Notes: generated by a model from the sequence alone, not told the origin. Shown: positions 1-9,900, counted from the stretch's first letter. The stretch is 64,000 nt of DNA from Clostridiaceae bacterium (GCA_012519925.1 JAAYPF010000019.1:1-64000); one strand, 5' to 3'. Made by a program: numbers and translations.

Positions 1-36
1 CTGCTTTACTATTTTTTCATCAAATTTTTCTACCAT
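1..36 (-). CDS. 5' end of an unidentified CDS running out of the window (N-terminus MVEKFDEKIVKQ)
   Basis: Reverse complement of 1-36 is an open ATG-started frame, with a purine-rich GGTTGGAG upstream. Confidence 0.4.
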   Translation of the reverse strand, partial: MVEKFDEKIVKQ

Positions 37-83
37 AAAAAGACTCCAACCTATCTTTAAAATTCTAACTTATATGGGCCACG

Positions 84-109
84 GCACGCCATGGACGGCG
101 TGCTTTTTT
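84..109 (+). terminator. Hairpin GCACGCC-atggac-GGCGTGC followed by TTTTTT; probable intrinsic terminator
   Basis: Perfect 7-bp GC-rich inverted repeat plus T-run. Confidence 0.55.
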
Positions 110-123
110 CGCCACATTCCGTA

Positions 124-180
124 TATCTTGCAATCTCCGTACCAAGTTCGGTAATGCAAGATAAATCCGTGCATTACCGA
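124..180. repeat. Two overlapping, mutually exclusive inverted repeats: TATCTTGCA/TGCAAGATA and TCGGTAATGCA/TGCATTACCGA
   Basis: Perfect 9-bp (124-132/155-163) and 11-bp (148-158/170-180) inverted repeats just 3' of the integrase gene. Confidence 0.6.
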
Positions 181-200
181 AAAAACTTTCGTATATATAA

Positions 201-1256
201 CTATAGCTTAACTTTGTTCATAATTCGATCTATAGGACTTTGAATTTTTGCAAAGCTCATTTCGCTCACATGTGTATATCTTTCTGTTGTAGTGGGACTC
301 GCGTGCCCTAGCAATTCCTGTATGTATCGTAAATCAGTTCCATTATCTAGTAAGTGGGTTGCAAATGAATGCCTCAGAGTATGAACTGAAACCTTCTTTC
401 TTACACCCGCTTTAAAAGCTGCTCTTGCAAAAACTTTCTGTATACTTCGTTCTGTTATATGATCTTTCTTATTTTGACCTTCAAACAACCAGTATTCAGG
501 TCTGTATATCTTAAAATATTGTCTTAATAAATCCAAAGTAATTGTTGATAAAAGAGTATATCTGTCCTTTTTACCTTTCGCATCCTTAACATAAATCAAA
601 TTTCTGCTACTGTCTATATCTTCAACTTTTAGTCGAGCTGCTTCACCCACTCTTAACCCTGCCGAGTAGATCAACATAATAATAGCTCTATGTTTTAAAT
701 TATCAATCGATTCAATAACTTTATATACTTCATTTGCATTCAAAACACTCGGTAATGTTTGCCCTCTTTTTGGACGCTTGATATCATAATCCGTGTCAGT
801 AACACCTTTTAAATTGACGAATAAAAACTTAAATGCACTTATTGCTTGGTCTATATATACTGCTGACCTACCTCGATCAAGTAAATTCAGTAAATATATC
901 TTTATATCCTCTTTGTTTATCTCGCTAACATCTTTTTTTTGAAACTCTAATAGTCTTCTCACATGACCTAGGTAAGCTTTTTGAGTCTTTGTGCTATAGT
1001 TTCTAAGCTTTAGCTCTTTTTTCAACTCAATCAATGTATCCTTGTCATATTCATAGGTTTCAAAAAAAAGATTATCTATACCAAACAAACGGGATAATAA
1101 ATTAACTGTATCCTTATTATCTGGTACTATCCATATTTTATCAGACTCTAACCACTTTCGTCCAGAAACTTTTCTAATCTTTCCAACATTCTCGATAGAA
1201 TAAGGTAATTCGACCGATAAAAAACCTTCAGAATACTTCTTCACATGTACAAACAT
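201..1256 (-). CDS. Tyrosine recombinase / site-specific integrase with an extra ~85-aa N-terminal domain
   Basis: Catalytic motifs GLRVGEAARL, HTLRHSFATHLL and LGHASPTTTERYTHV; SAM-like N-core 'LKLRNYSTKTQKAYLGHVRRLLEF'. Confidence 0.9.
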   Translation of the reverse strand: MFVHVKKYSEGFLSVELPYSIENVGKIRKVSGRKWLESDKIWIVPDNKDTVNLLSRLFGIDNLFFETYEYDKDTLIELKKELKLRNYSTKTQKAYLGHVRRLLEFQKKDVSEINKEDIKIYLLNLLDRGRSAVYIDQAISAFKFLFVNLKGVTDTDYDIKRPKRGQTLPSVLNANEVYKVIESIDNLKHRAIIMLIYSAGLRVGEAARLKVEDIDSSRNLIYVKDAKGKKDRYTLLSTITLDLLRQYFKIYRPEYWLFEGQNKKDHITERSIQKVFARAAFKAGVRKKVSVHTLRHSFATHLLDNGTDLRYIQELLGHASPTTTERYTHVSEMSFAKIQSPIDRIMNKVKL

Positions 1257-1359
1257 AAAACTTACACCTACTTCATTACACCAAACATTTGTTCGTTATA
1301 ATAAAAGTATACATCTATTTTGTATCAAAATCAACATTTAACCAAAAAATCACTACACT

Positions 1360-2043
1360 TTATGCACAAAAGCTTACTCCCCTTGTTTCAATAGCATTTA
1401 CTATATTTTTTATCCTAGCTAGCAAATAATCAATTGATTCTGAACTGTACCCTAACCCTTCTCCAGCTTCGTTTCGGCATTTTTGTAAAACATATAGCTT
1501 TGCTCCTCTTATTTGCTCGGCAATCTCCACAATATCTTCCGGATCAAGTCCTGGGGCTAGTGTAGTTCTAAACTCATAGCTGATACCGCTATTAATAATC
1601 AACTCTACGCTCTTCATAATATTACCTATATCTACTTCTGTTCCGCATATATCTTTATACTTATTTAGAGGAGCCTTAAAATCCATTGCAATATAATCTA
1701 ACAACCCTTTATCAAAGCAATTTTTTATCACCTCTGGGTTTGTACCATTTGTGTCAAGCTTTATAGGGTATCCTATTCCTTTTATAAGACTTAAAAAGGG
1801 CAGGAGCCCCTTTTGAAGTGTCGGCTCTCCCCCGCTCACAACAACTCCATCAAGGAACCCCTTTCTGCTCTCTAAAAATGTCAAGACATCTTTAGAATTA
1901 ATTAAATTTTCATAACTGCCATCTAGTAAAATTCTGTTATGGCAATAAAAGCAATCCATATTACAACCGGGAGTAAATAGCACTGCACTAATTTTCCCCG
2001 GGTAATCTACGAAGGAATTCTTCTGCATTCCATTTATCTTCAT
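1360..2043 (-). CDS. nrdG: Anaerobic ribonucleoside-triphosphate reductase activating protein (radical SAM)
   Basis: CNMDCFYCHN radical SAM motif; directly downstream of nrdD. Confidence 0.92.
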   Translation of the reverse strand: MKINGMQKNSFVDYPGKISAVLFTPGCNMDCFYCHNRILLDGSYENLINSKDVLTFLESRKGFLDGVVVSGGEPTLQKGLLPFLSLIKGIGYPIKLDTNGTNPEVIKNCFDKGLLDYIAMDFKAPLNKYKDICGTEVDIGNIMKSVELIINSGISYEFRTTLAPGLDPEDIVEIAEQIRGAKLYVLQKCRNEAGEGLGYSSESIDYLLARIKNIVNAIETRGVSFCA

Positions 2044-4130
2044 GATATCTTCTCCACTATTACAAATTTCTTTCTTTCTGTATATTCTTCTTTTTTTCCA
2101 ATATTGTAATTAGCTACTGGTCTTAAATATCCCGTTACCCTCGACCATACTTCGGTTATTTCACCACACTCAGGACAATTAAAATGCTCCCCTTTTATAT
2201 AACCATGATCTTTACATATACTAAAGGTAGGTGTTATTGAAATATACGGCATTTTGTAATCTACAAAAACCTTCCTAATCAGATTCTTACAAATCTCAAT
2301 ATCTTCAATACTTTCTCCAAGATACAAATGCTGCACTGTCCCCCCTGTATAAAGCGATTGCAATTCATCTTGCAACTGTAACACTTCGAATATATCATCA
2401 GTATACTCGACCGGAAGCTGTGTTGAATTTGTATAATATGGAGTTTCTTTTCCAGCAGTTATAATATTAGGATACTTCTTCTTGTCAATTTGGGCAAGTC
2501 TGTAAGAAGTCCCTTCTGCAGGAGTAGCTTCAAGATTGTAAAAATGTCCTGTTTCATTCTGAAATTCTACAAGTACTTCTCTTAAATAATGCATTATCTC
2601 AATTGAAAATTTCTGTCCTTCTTCAGTAGTTATATCCTTACCCATAAAATTCAGCAAAGCTTCATTCATGCCAATAATACCTATAGTGTTGAAATGGTTG
2701 TACCAATATTGCCCCGTTCTTTCTTTAACATGACGCAAATAGTGTGTTGAATAAGGATATAAACCTTTTTGCGATTGTTGTTCGATAATTTTCCTCTTAA
2801 TTTCTAATGAAGTCTTACCAATGTTGGCAATCCTCCAAAGCCTTGCCTTGAATTCACTTTCCGACTTAGAAAGAAAACCTATCCTAGCAAGATTTATTGT
2901 AAATACTCCAATTGAACCTGTAAGAGGGTTGCTTCCAAACAAACCTCCTCCTCTTTTTCTTAGCTCAGTTGTATCAAGTCTTAGACGGCAACACATTGAG
3001 ACCGCATCCTCTGGTGAAAGGTCGGAATTCACATAATTAGCGAAGTAAGGGATTCCATATTTGCAGGTTATTTTCATAAATTCGTCTACCACAGGATTAT
3101 TCCAATCAAAACTTTTAGTAATGTTAATTGTAGGGATTGGGAAAGTAAAGACCCTGCCTTTTGAATCCCCTTCAAGCATTACTTCGCAAAAAGCTTTGTT
3201 AAAGAGATCCATTTCATTTTGAAACTCCTTGTAGCTTTCCTTCATGTACTTTCCACCTATTATAACCGGTTCGTCCTTAAGAGTATTAGGTACTGTTATA
3301 TCAAAAGTCAAGTTCGAAAAAGGACATTGAAACCCCACTCTTGTAGGTACATTTATATTAAATATAAATTCCTGAATGCACTGTTTTACCTCGCTGTAAG
3401 TCATATTATCGTAGCGTATAAAAGGGGCACAATATGTATCGAAGCTAGACCATGCCTGTGCTCCTGCTGTCTCTCCCTGAGTGGTGAAGGTGGAATTTAC
3501 AATTTGTCCTAAGAATGATCTTAAATGTTTGGCCGGATTGCTCTCCACTTTTCCTTCAACACCACCAAAGCCATCAAGTAAAAGTTGTCTTAAATCCCAT
3601 CCTGCACAATACGGGCCAAAAAAACCTAAATCGTGAATATGGCAATCTCCATTTTCATGAGCTTCACGAACCTCTGTAGGATATATCTCATGAAGCCAGT
3701 ATTTCTTTGTGAAAGACTCTCTTATATAATTATTAAGACCATTAACACTCTTTTGTGTATTGGCATTTTCCTTAATATTCCAATCTTTATCCCCAAGGTA
3801 GTCTGAAAACATATCAATTGTCGCACCTACTAAAGCATTAAGGTCTCTGGCACTTTTGCGTTTTTCTCTGTATAGTATAAAAGCCTTGGCTGTTCTCGCA
3901 TGTCCGTTCTGGATTAAAACCTTTTCAACAATGTCCTGTACTTCTTCAACAGTGGGTGTCGCATTTTTATATGTAATTTCTGTCAAATCTAAAACTTGCT
4001 TACATAGTTCTTCAGCTTTTGTAAAATCATCGCCTCCACACGCAGATGCAGCCTTAAATATAGCCCAAGTAATCTTCTCCTGTTGAAATTTTTCTTCCTT
4101 TCCGTTTCTCTTAATAATTGTTTTAATCAT
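2040..4130 (-). CDS. nrdD: Anaerobic (class III) ribonucleoside-triphosphate reductase; start moved to MIKTIIKRNG
   Basis: ATP-cone N-terminus, C-terminal CPECG and RVTGYLRP glycyl-radical motif; AGGAGA Shine-Dalgarno before 4130. Confidence 0.95.
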   Translation of the reverse strand: MIKTIIKRNGKEEKFQQEKITWAIFKAASACGGDDFTKAEELCKQVLDLTEITYKNATPTVEEVQDIVEKVLIQNGHARTAKAFILYREKRKSARDLNALVGATIDMFSDYLGDKDWNIKENANTQKSVNGLNNYIRESFTKKYWLHEIYPTEVREAHENGDCHIHDLGFFGPYCAGWDLRQLLLDGFGGVEGKVESNPAKHLRSFLGQIVNSTFTTQGETAGAQAWSSFDTYCAPFIRYDNMTYSEVKQCIQEFIFNINVPTRVGFQCPFSNLTFDITVPNTLKDEPVIIGGKYMKESYKEFQNEMDLFNKAFCEVMLEGDSKGRVFTFPIPTINITKSFDWNNPVVDEFMKITCKYGIPYFANYVNSDLSPEDAVSMCCRLRLDTTELRKRGGGLFGSNPLTGSIGVFTINLARIGFLSKSESEFKARLWRIANIGKTSLEIKRKIIEQQSQKGLYPYSTHYLRHVKERTGQYWYNHFNTIGIIGMNEALLNFMGKDITTEEGQKFSIEIMHYLREVLVEFQNETGHFYNLEATPAEGTSYRLAQIDKKKYPNIITAGKETPYYTNSTQLPVEYTDDIFEVLQLQDELQSLYTGGTVQHLYLGESIEDIEICKNLIRKVFVDYKMPYISITPTFSICKDHGYIKGEHFNCPECGEITEVWSRVTGYLRPVANYNIGKKEEYTERKKFVIVEKIS

Positions 4131-4384
4131 TAGAACATCTCCTATTTTATTTTTCTTGTGCAACTTGCAATATATCATTTATAGCTAATTTTGTTACAAT
4201 TTTACTTAACAGGTTGTAATTCACACACTAAAATAATACTTTATGGGAAATTCGATCACAAATTTGCAGCTATAGATTGTCGTAAAATAGATAATAAGAC
4301 ATGACAACTGACACAACTTTGTATTAAGTTGCAGTGAATACCAATCCATCACCCTATCATCCGTAGAGTTAAAGGCATTGCACA

Positions 4385-4552
4385 AAGGCAGGTCTTCTGA
4401 CTCGGAATCATTGATATTTCATCCCTTCCCAGTATAAATTATTTAACCAGTGGTATTTATGAAACATCTCATCTTTACAGCGGCGGGACCGTGCAGGATT
4501 TTCACCTGCTTCCCTTTTAAACCAATATTATATTGGCAACCTATGTTCAACT
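4385..4552 (-). promoter_or_regulatory. Cobalamin (AdoCbl) riboswitch upstream of nrdDG
   Basis: Minus strand reads AAAGGGAAGCAGGTGAAAATCCTGCACGGTCCCGCCGCTGTAAAGATGAG ... CCACTGG ... AGAAGACCTGCC, the conserved Cbl riboswitch blocks. Confidence 0.93.
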
Positions 4553-4716
4553 ACATTTTGTTAGCACAATTTTATCACACACAAGATGTAGTGTCAATAT
4601 ATAAAAATACAATTTTTTTCTCATTTATTTTTTTACAGTTATTTAGAAAACAACTCTTTTAAATCAGCTACTAAAAAAGCCTCTTATAGCTTAATTGACC
4701 TAAACTATCTTTAACA

Positions 4717-7134
4717 TCAACTCTCTAATAATCTATTTGCCAGTTTTACAGCACTATATGCGTCTTGCGAATATCCATCCGCACCAATTTCTTTTGCAAA
4801 GCTTTCCGTTACAACTGCACCACCTACCATAAACTTAGCGGTTAAACCTTCTTTCTTAGCTAACTCTATTACGTTTTTCATCTCCATCATGGTTGTAGTC
4901 ATCAAAGCAGATAAACCTATGATTTCAACCTTCTTATCCTTTGCAGCATTTATAATCTCTTCAGCTGATACATCTTTTCCGAGGTCATAAACCTCAAAAC
5001 CATAATTCTTAAGCATTAGCCCTACAATATTTTTACCTATATCATGAATATCACCTTTGACTGTTGCAATTACAACTCTTGCTTTTGACTTTTTTTGTGC
5101 ATCATCCTTTTTCAGCATAGGCTCAACATACCCAAAGGCTTCTTTCATAGCCTCAGCACTCTGTATTAGCTGTGGTAAAAAGTATTCCTTTTTATCATAA
5201 AGATCCCCTACATGCGTAATAGCAGGTATTAAGCAGCTATCAACTAAATAAGCTGGTTCAAGCCCTTCTTTTAAAGCAGCTTCAATATGGGTTCTTATAT
5301 TTTCTCTGTCCCCTCCTACTACAGCTCCATAAATTCTTTCAGTTACACTTTGTTCTGCCTTTTGAGCTTGAGCAGGTTTTTCATTTGTACTATTTCCAAA
5401 ATACTCAATATACTTTATGCTATTTTTATCCTTTGCAGTAAGCACATCTCCAGCCATTTTTATACTCATAAGCACTTCACTCGAAGGATTCATTATAGCC
5501 ATGGTCAAGCCTCTTCCCATTGACATAGCAAGGAATGCACTGTTCACCCAGTTTCTTTCCGGCAAACCAAAAGATACATTTGAGAGCCCTAATATAGTGC
5601 CACATCCAAATGTGTTAGTACACCAATCTATTACCTTCAAGGTCTCTATAGCAGCTTTTTGATCGGAAGAAACCGTCATAACCAAACCATCTACAACTAT
5701 ATCATTCTTTCCGTAACCATATTTCGCTGCACTTTCAAACACTGCATTTATTACAGTGTACCTTTGCTCGGCAGTTGCAGGAACTCCTTCATCACTCAAT
5801 GGCAACAAAATAAACATAGCACCGTACTTAGCTACTACCGGTAACAGCTTTTCAAGTTTAACTTTTTCCGCTGATATGGAATTTATAAGAGCCCTTCCAG
5901 GATAAATTCTAAGAGCTGCCTCTAGCACTTCTGGTGATGAAGAATCCAAACACAGCGGAGCATCGACCATAGGAACAAGAAGTTCTACAGTCTTAATCAT
6001 TGTTTCCTTCTCATCTATTCCGGGCATCCCTACATTAACATCCAAAAGCTTTGCACCTTTTTCAAGCTGTTCTACAGCAAATCTTCTGACCTCGGAAGTT
6101 TTTCCTTCCCTTAGTTCCTCTTGGAGCTTCTTCTTACCTGTAGGGTTGATTCGCTCACCAACTACTACTGTAGGTTGGTTAATCCCCATAAATACAGTAG
6201 ATCTTGCTGAGGTAACTGCACTAATCTTTTCAGCTTCTATTCTAAGGGGCTTTAGTCCCTTTATTTTTCTCTTTATTTCTTGAATATATAAAGGAGAAGT
6301 TCCGCAGCATCCACCAAAAAGATTCACACCGCTTTTTGCAAATTCTTCGACATAAGTTCCAAATTCTTCAACTTCCATATCAAAAACCGTTTGCCCGTCA
6401 ACAAGCTTTGGTAGACCAGCATTAGGTTTTGCTATTAATGGAACCTTTGCATAGTGCTTCATAGTCTTAATAATTTTAAGCATATCCTTTGGTCCTGTAG
6501 AGCAATTGCAGCCAACCCCGTCAGCACCGAGACTTTGAAGCGTTATCAATGCCGTTATCGGGTCGGTTCCCATAAGTGTCTGTCCGTTTTCATCAAAAGT
6601 CATACTTACACAAACAGGAAGATCACAGCTCTCTTTGACTGCAATAAGAGCAGCTCTTGCTTCTTGTATATCCATCATTGTCTCAATTACAAAGAAATCT
6701 ACACCACCCTGTAAAAGTCCCTGTACTTGCTCTTTATACACCTCAACACAAGTTTCAAAGAGCATATCTCCAAAAGGTCTTACAAACTGACCAGTAGGAG
6801 CAAGATCTCCCACAACAAAACCTTTATCTCCTACAGCTTTTCTAGATAACCTTGCCAACTGTGCATTTATCTCAACAGTCTTATCTCCTAAACCAAACTC
6901 TTCAAGCTTTATTCTATTCCCACCAAAAGTACATGTATATACAGCATTAGACCCTGCATTAATATAGTCTCTCTGTACATTTATTATAACCTCAGGGTTT
7001 TCAATAACCCATTTCTCCGGACATACGCCTTTAGGCATTCCCCTTTTTTGAAGCTCTGTGCCAGTAGCACCATCTAAAATCATTATATTATTCTCTAAAA
7101 AACTAAAAAACTGTTCTTTATTCATCCTATCCAA
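4717..7134 (-). CDS. metH: Cobalamin-dependent methionine synthase (Hcy-binding, pterin-binding and B12-binding modules; no activation domain)
   Basis: ILDGATGTELQKRG, GCCGTSP, GERINPTGKK and GDIHDIGKNIV (B12 His motif DxHxxG). Confidence 0.95.
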   Translation of the reverse strand: MDRMNKEQFFSFLENNIMILDGATGTELQKRGMPKGVCPEKWVIENPEVIINVQRDYINAGSNAVYTCTFGGNRIKLEEFGLGDKTVEINAQLARLSRKAVGDKGFVVGDLAPTGQFVRPFGDMLFETCVEVYKEQVQGLLQGGVDFFVIETMMDIQEARAALIAVKESCDLPVCVSMTFDENGQTLMGTDPITALITLQSLGADGVGCNCSTGPKDMLKIIKTMKHYAKVPLIAKPNAGLPKLVDGQTVFDMEVEEFGTYVEEFAKSGVNLFGGCCGTSPLYIQEIKRKIKGLKPLRIEAEKISAVTSARSTVFMGINQPTVVVGERINPTGKKKLQEELREGKTSEVRRFAVEQLEKGAKLLDVNVGMPGIDEKETMIKTVELLVPMVDAPLCLDSSSPEVLEAALRIYPGRALINSISAEKVKLEKLLPVVAKYGAMFILLPLSDEGVPATAEQRYTVINAVFESAAKYGYGKNDIVVDGLVMTVSSDQKAAIETLKVIDWCTNTFGCGTILGLSNVSFGLPERNWVNSAFLAMSMGRGLTMAIMNPSSEVLMSIKMAGDVLTAKDKNSIKYIEYFGNSTNEKPAQAQKAEQSVTERIYGAVVGGDRENIRTHIEAALKEGLEPAYLVDSCLIPAITHVGDLYDKKEYFLPQLIQSAEAMKEAFGYVEPMLKKDDAQKKSKARVVIATVKGDIHDIGKNIVGLMLKNYGFEVYDLGKDVSAEEIINAAKDKKVEIIGLSALMTTTMMEMKNVIELAKKEGLTAKFMVGGAVVTESFAKEIGADGYSQDAYSAVKLANRLLES

Positions 7135-7762
7135 TCCCTTCTATTCCAGCTATTGCAATCACAGACTTTTCAGGTATTAACATGTACCTTTCAGTAATAC
7201 CTATTCCAATCTCCTCTAGGTCTAAAGTGTCATAAATCTTTTTTTGATTTAATAACGGAAGGTCTCCGTACCCAGGGCTAAATCTCATTTGCGTAAGACT
7301 TTTGCCCTCTCTTCTTATCAATTTATTTATAAAATCAACCATCCAGTCTAACGCTGCATCGGCTGTCTCCGATGCCACAGCATCTAAAATAACCCCAAAA
7401 GAAGCATCGCCGCTTTTGACTTCCGAATGTATTCTATCGGTTATATCACTGCCAACGGTAGATGCCATCAATACAACCTCAGTGCTATTACTCAAAAGCT
7501 TTGCTAAACCGGCACTTTCGAAGACCAGTTCATTTTCAAGCATTATATGTTTATCACTCTTTTCGATAATAGAGTACCTTCCGAAAATACCTTTAGTATT
7601 ACACATCAAAATACCGTCTTGTATTATCTTATTCAGCTTTTGCTTATATTCTTCACTAAAAACTGTCGTGGTTTTACGGTAGCCAAGCCTTGTAAGGATC
7701 ATACCCTCACTAGGACTAGATGGAATATACTCAAATCTTCTTGTTTTATTGAAATCCTTCAC
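7127..7762 (-). CDS. Separate MetH activation-domain-like protein (GTG start)
   Basis: 'RFSPGYGDLPLLNQKKIYDTLDL' resembles the MetH activation domain RPxxGYP region; overlaps metH start by 8 bp. Confidence 0.85.
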   Translation of the reverse strand: MKDFNKTRRFEYIPSSPSEGMILTRLGYRKTTTVFSEEYKQKLNKIIQDGILMCNTKGIFGRYSIIEKSDKHIMLENELVFESAGLAKLLSNSTEVVLMASTVGSDITDRIHSEVKSGDASFGVILDAVASETADAALDWMVDFINKLIRREGKSLTQMRFSPGYGDLPLLNQKKIYDTLDLEEIGIGITERYMLIPEKSVIAIAGIEGIG

Positions 7763-7908
7763 TTTTATTCGTCTCTCCCATACATTTGCTTACAAAGTTA
7801 TAGCAATGCTTAAATGGAGAATTCAGGCTGTAAAAATCAGAATATATTCTAAAATCTATGTATCTGAATTCTTGCAACTATACCTCAGTATGTTGTAAAT
7901 ATTATATA

Positions 7909-8022
7909 TTAATATTTCAAAAAATCAAACCCTTTAGGTTATTTCTATAAGTCACTATAGAAAAAACATCCTATACGGTAATTAAGTCTCAAATCCCATC
8001 AAATCAGATTTTGAAATATTAA
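7909..8022. repeat. Long-range inverted repeat TTAATATTTCAAAA ... TTTTGAAATATTAA
   Basis: 14-bp perfect arms ~80 nt apart in the intergenic region upstream of the CotF-like pair. Confidence 0.5.
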
Positions 8023-8139
8023 TTAGACAGTTTTTTGGAAATTACCTAATTTGCTGAATATTTTTAGCCAAAATGATAGAAAATACTATTGTACCAGTGG
8101 TATATAGTACAAATATCAAAAATTGAAAGGAGAGTATAT

Positions 8140-8325
8140 ATGACTCAACTAAACCAACAAGAACTTCAGAATTTGAGACATCTCATTGGTTCTCACGAAA
8201 CATCATCTAAAAAGTTAGAGGCTTATGCACAACAAGCTACAGATCCACAAATAAAACAAATGTTCCAAAAATCCGCACAGGATGCAAAGAACACCAAACA
8301 ACAATTAATGTCATTCTTAAGCTGA
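8140..8325 (+). CDS. Small CotF/coat-like protein
   Basis: MTQLNQQELQNLRHLIGSHETSSKKL...; GGAGAG Shine-Dalgarno; paired with the next gene. Confidence 0.65.
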   Translation: MTQLNQQELQNLRHLIGSHETSSKKLEAYAQQATDPQIKQMFQKSAQDAKNTKQQLMSFLS

Positions 8326-8338
8326 GGAGGAATTTAAT

Positions 8339-8587
8339 ATGCAAGAAAAAGAAATGGTGAACGACCTATTATCACAGATTAATAGTAGCATTACAGGATA
8401 TGCCAATGTTATTTCGCAAACCGAAAACCAACAACTTCGTCAAACTATACAACAAATAAGAAATAATTGTGAAACATTCCAATATGATTTATTCAAATTA
8501 GCAGAACAAAAAGGTTATTATCAACCTGCACAAAAAGCAAATCAAGATGATATTATGCAGGTTAAAAACCAGTTAAGTAATAGTTAG
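8339..8587 (+). CDS. Spore coat protein CotF-family
   Basis: MQEKEMVNDLLSQINSSITGYANVISQTENQQLRQTIQQIRNNCETFQYDLFKLAEQKGYYQPAQKA is CotF-like. Confidence 0.75.
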   Translation: MQEKEMVNDLLSQINSSITGYANVISQTENQQLRQTIQQIRNNCETFQYDLFKLAEQKGYYQPAQKANQDDIMQVKNQLSNS

Positions 8588-8756
8588 AATACTAATTATT
8601 ATAGGTATGAATAAAAAAACAGGTGATTCATAGAAAATAACTGGTCAAGAGTCTTTTTTAAAAGTTCGATTTATATTTCTTTATATAGAAAAATAATGTT
8701 TTATCAGCTTCTAAAAAAGTCTATTACAAACTTCTTAAAATCACCTTACTTAATTT

Positions 8757-8795
8757 AAGGCTGAAAAGTATCAACTTACTTTTCAGCCTTTTAGG
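8757..8795 (+). terminator. Intrinsic terminator AAGGCTGAAAAGTA/TACTTTTCAGCCTT + T-run
   Basis: 14-bp perfect inverted repeat. Confidence 0.8.
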
Positions 8796-8925
8796 TCTCT
8801 TATGATATTCATTAGCTAATATATAATTCCAAACCATTAAAATCAACTTGTACTAAACAATCATTGACCAACTTTATATATTCTTTTTATGTCTTTCAAA
8901 CTAGCTTCTTTACTTCGCTATAAGT

Positions 8926-9171
8926 CTACCATATTCCTACTCCTATAAGCAGTTGTTCGTACAAATCACGTATTTCTTCATAAAATTCTAAATCCTCCGA
9001 TTCATACTCTTCAAGGAATTCTTCTAGCTGTTCTAAATCACTTATTCTTAAATCCATATCTGCATCCTCTAGGATACGGTTGATTTCTTTGAATATGTCC
9101 TTTTCTCCCAAGTTTATCACCTCCATATGCCTAAATAAAAACAAGTCTATCATGAATTTTATTTTGACCAT
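8926..9171 (-). CDS. Small acidic hypothetical protein (start probably MEVINLGEKD...)
   Basis: ORF with acidic helical composition and an intergenic-compatible position. Confidence 0.5.
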   Translation of the reverse strand: MVKIKFMIDLFLFRHMEVINLGEKDIFKEINRILEDADMDLRISDLEQLEEFLEEYESEDLEFYEEIRDLYEQLLIGVGIW

Positions 9172-9258
9172 TTTTAAAACAACCTATTCAGTGCTATTAG
9201 AACCTAGCTCAAGTTTTTACAATTAGTAATTTACAATAGTTCTGTTAATTGCATTTTT

Positions 9259-9900
9259 CTAATCAGGAAGCTGCTTTTTATAGAACTCGTTTGATATTGT
9301 GTCCATATCATCAACAATTCCCTGCCTGTCTATCTCATTTGTATAATATTCTTCATAATCATAATAGCCTCCCATGTCCTGAGGGGTGTCCGATGAGCCG
9401 AACTTTACAAGATCATAAAGTTGATCTAATCCTTCAAATTCGTCGTCTTCTCTTTTATTTAAATATTTCCTTCCTAAAGGTGCATCCCATATTAACTCTT
9501 CTACTGGTCTTTGTCTATCTAAATCCTTCATGGATATTTCCTTGCTTGTTTCACAATTTATACATAATCTGCTATAAGGTAATGCCTCAAGTCTTTCCTT
9601 TCCAATATCCTTTCCGCAAAAATCGCATTTTCCATACGTTCCATCGTATATTCTTCCTAAAGCATCATGTATATCCTTTAACAAATGTTCTTCATGCACT
9701 TTGAGTGCATTATTCATCTCTATTTGAAAAAGTTCTGTTGCCATTTCTGCCGGATGATTATCATAATTAGATAACTCATCCGGCTCATTTCCATCTTGTT
9801 CGCCTATCCCATAGTCCTTCATAGACTTAATTGTATCCTCAACATCCTTTTCCTGATCCTCGAGCATTTTTTTAAATAACTTCATTTGTATTTCATCCAT
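9259..9900 (-). CDS. yteA: TraR/DksA-type zinc finger protein, YteA family
   Basis: CDFCGKDIGKERLEALPYSRLCINC zinc finger; 'EDDEFEGLDQLYDLVKFGSSDTPQDMG' C-terminal region. Confidence 0.85.
   Translation of the reverse strand: MDEIQMKLFKKMLEDQEKDVEDTIKSMKDYGIGEQDGNEPDELSNYDNHPAEMATELFQIEMNNALKVHEEHLLKDIHDALGRIYDGTYGKCDFCGKDIGKERLEALPYSRLCINCETSKEISMKDLDRQRPVEELIWDAPLGRKYLNKREDDEFEGLDQLYDLVKFGSSDTPQDMGGYYDYEEYYTNEIDRQGIVDDMDTISNEFYKKQLPD

Noticed and set aside
2821-4086. Plus-strand ORFs within nrdD
   Set aside because: Antisense to a well-supported gene and without protein-family features
4450-4662. Plus-strand 70-aa ORF
   Set aside because: Overlaps the cobalamin riboswitch on the opposite strand
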